Under the pieces are notes generated by a model. It worked only from the letters and a program-made list of their open reading frames with translations. It did no database searches and had not been told where the DNA came from. 7,216 nt of DNA, from positions 1 through 7,216 of the forward strand of contig DUCW01000017.1 of the NCBI GenBank assembly GCA_012959595.1. Reading direction: 5' to 3'. Source of the DNA: Gemmatimonadota bacterium (GTDB lineage Bacteria > Gemmatimonadota > Gemmatimonadetes > Longimicrobiales > Gaopeijiaceae). A program made the translations under genes and the position numbers. This document shows, piece after piece, positions 6,382 to 7,216 of this stretch (position 1 is the first letter of the stretch; every line of letters begins with the position of its first letter).

Positions 6382-7216
6382 ATGGATACAAAGATGAACA
6401 GACGTAAATTTCTCCAGGCCACTGCTGTGGGAGTTTCAACTGGATCTATAGGTCTAGATGAACGATCGAGTAACAGAACAAGATCTCCTCACGTTTTCAC
6501 TCCTCAATTGGTTAGTCCAGTTGTGATATCTGATACAAGTGGATATCGATATCGCAACGGGGGCCCTTATAACGCAGTCGAAAGAGCCTTCAAGGGGATC
6601 ACCGAAGGAGAAGATACTCTCGAAGCCTTGATTGCTGGAGTCAATATCCCTGAGTTAGATCCTGAGGAGTCAGCCATTGGATATGGCGGACTTCCAAATG
6701 CTGACGGCGTCGTCCAATTGGACTCTTGCTGCATGCATGGACCTAAGAAATGGGCTGGAGGTGTAGCAGGCATTGAAGGGGTTCGAACTCCTTCGTTGGT
6801 TGCTAAGAGTGTCATGGAATTGACCGATCACCATTTGTTAGCTGGTTCAGGTGCCCAGCAGTTTGCCAGACAACTCGGTTTCTTCATAGAGGATGATTTG
6901 AACACTGAAAAATCTCGTGCTCTTTGGTTGGAATGGAAACGTCGGATCGATCCTGGGCATTTCCTTGATCCATCTAAGAGAAAGGGTTCTCAGAGTTCTT
7001 CAGGTGATAGGGATGATTTAGGAGTTAAGATGAGATCGAAAGCCGATGAATTTTATCGTGCTGGCCTAGCTATGGTGGATGAAGGTTTGATAGAAGAAAA
7101 TAGCTTTTGGGGTACTATCAACTGTGACGGAATCTCTCCATCGGGAGATATCTGTGGAGTGACGACAACTTCGGGTCTTGCTTGGAAAATTCCAGGCCGG
7201 GTAGGGGATTCACCTA
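6382..7216 (+). CDS. Tat-exported glycosylasparaginase-type Ntn-hydrolase (N4-(beta-N-acetylglucosaminyl)-L-asparaginase family), 3' partial
   Basis: This is an N-terminal nucleophile amidohydrolase that should hydrolyse the amide of asparagine or GlcNAc-asparagine after self-cleavage into alpha and beta chains. Residues 6-12, NRRKFLQ, form a twin-arginine signal with a weakly hydrophobic region to about 24, so export to the periplasm or cell surface is likely. The alpha region carries IGYGGLPNADG (99-109), LDSCCMHG (113-120) and a GSGAQQFARQLGF stretch (155-167). A Ser/Gly/Asp-rich linker near 201-212 precedes the cleavage site. Counting from the proposed nucleophile Thr245, residues Thr263, Arg273 and Asp276 fall at the same spacing as Thr183, Thr201, Arg211 and Asp214 of human aspartylglucosaminidase. 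Anything after residue 278 lies beyond the window. The residues before Thr245 are Trp-Gly instead of the classical His-Asp. It sits 80 nt behind the small membrane gene and may be a separate unit. Plain asparaginase activity is an alternative. Confidence 0.9.
   Translation, partial: MDTKMNRRKFLQATAVGVSTGSIGLDERSSNRTRSPHVFTPQLVSPVVISDTSGYRYRNGGPYNAVERAFKGITEGEDTLEALIAGVNIPELDPEESAIGYGGLPNADGVVQLDSCCMHGPKKWAGGVAGIEGVRTPSLVAKSVMELTDHHLLAGSGAQQFARQLGFFIEDDLNTEKSRALWLEWKRRIDPGHFLDPSKRKGSQSSSGDRDDLGVKMRSKADEFYRAGLAMVDEGLIEENSFWGTINCDGISPSGDICGVTTTSGLAWKIPGRVGDSP

Overview
The window reads as ordinary bacterial protein-coding DNA, moderate in GC and A/T-leaning at third codon positions. Every gene I accept is on the + strand and packed tightly. 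The evidence for a bacterium is the Shine-Dalgarno sites, the GTG starts, a twin-arginine signal, and a membrane-bound molybdenum enzyme encoded with its own chaperone. The lineage cannot be fixed. The wording of the molybdoenzyme and chaperone recalls proteins I associate with Gemmatimonadota/Acidobacteriota-type and marine uncultured bacteria, but that is memory, not a search.

Layout: (1) 1-756, the C-terminal bulk of an NrfD/PsrC/SoeC-type quinone-interacting membrane subunit, cut by the left edge. (2) 784-3672, a complete 962-aa Mo-bis-PGD oxidoreductase with a [4Fe-4S] motif (Cys69/72/76/106), a probable Mo-ligand Cys197 and no Tat signal. (3) 3721-4590, a TorD-family maturation chaperone with a long C-terminal extension. 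(4) 4599-6074, a SulP-family anion transporter with a C-terminal STAS domain. (5) 6098-6301, a 67-aa two-helix membrane protein with a perfect glycine zipper. (6) 6382-7216, an exported glycosylasparaginase-type Ntn-hydrolase, cut by the right edge. The gaps are 27, 48, 8, 23 and 80 nt, so genes 1-5 look like one operon. The asparaginase may be separate.

How the genes could work together: subunits 1 and 2, plus a ferredoxin-like four-cluster subunit expected just upstream, would form a quinone-linked complex whose catalytic subunit stays in the cytoplasm. The TorD protein would insert or protect the molybdenum cofactor. The lack of a Tat signal, the length near 960 aa and the eight-helix NrfD partner resemble cytoplasm-facing sulfite dehydrogenase SoeABC. 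The adjoining SulP transporter makes a sulfur oxyanion substrate attractive, because sulfite or sulfate would have to cross the membrane. This is inference: the sequence does not prove the substrate, and thiosulfate/polysulfide or arsenic-oxyanion chemistry is not excluded. No gene-free stretch exceeds 80 bases. I see no RNA genes, CRISPR arrays, insertion sequences or convincing terminators.
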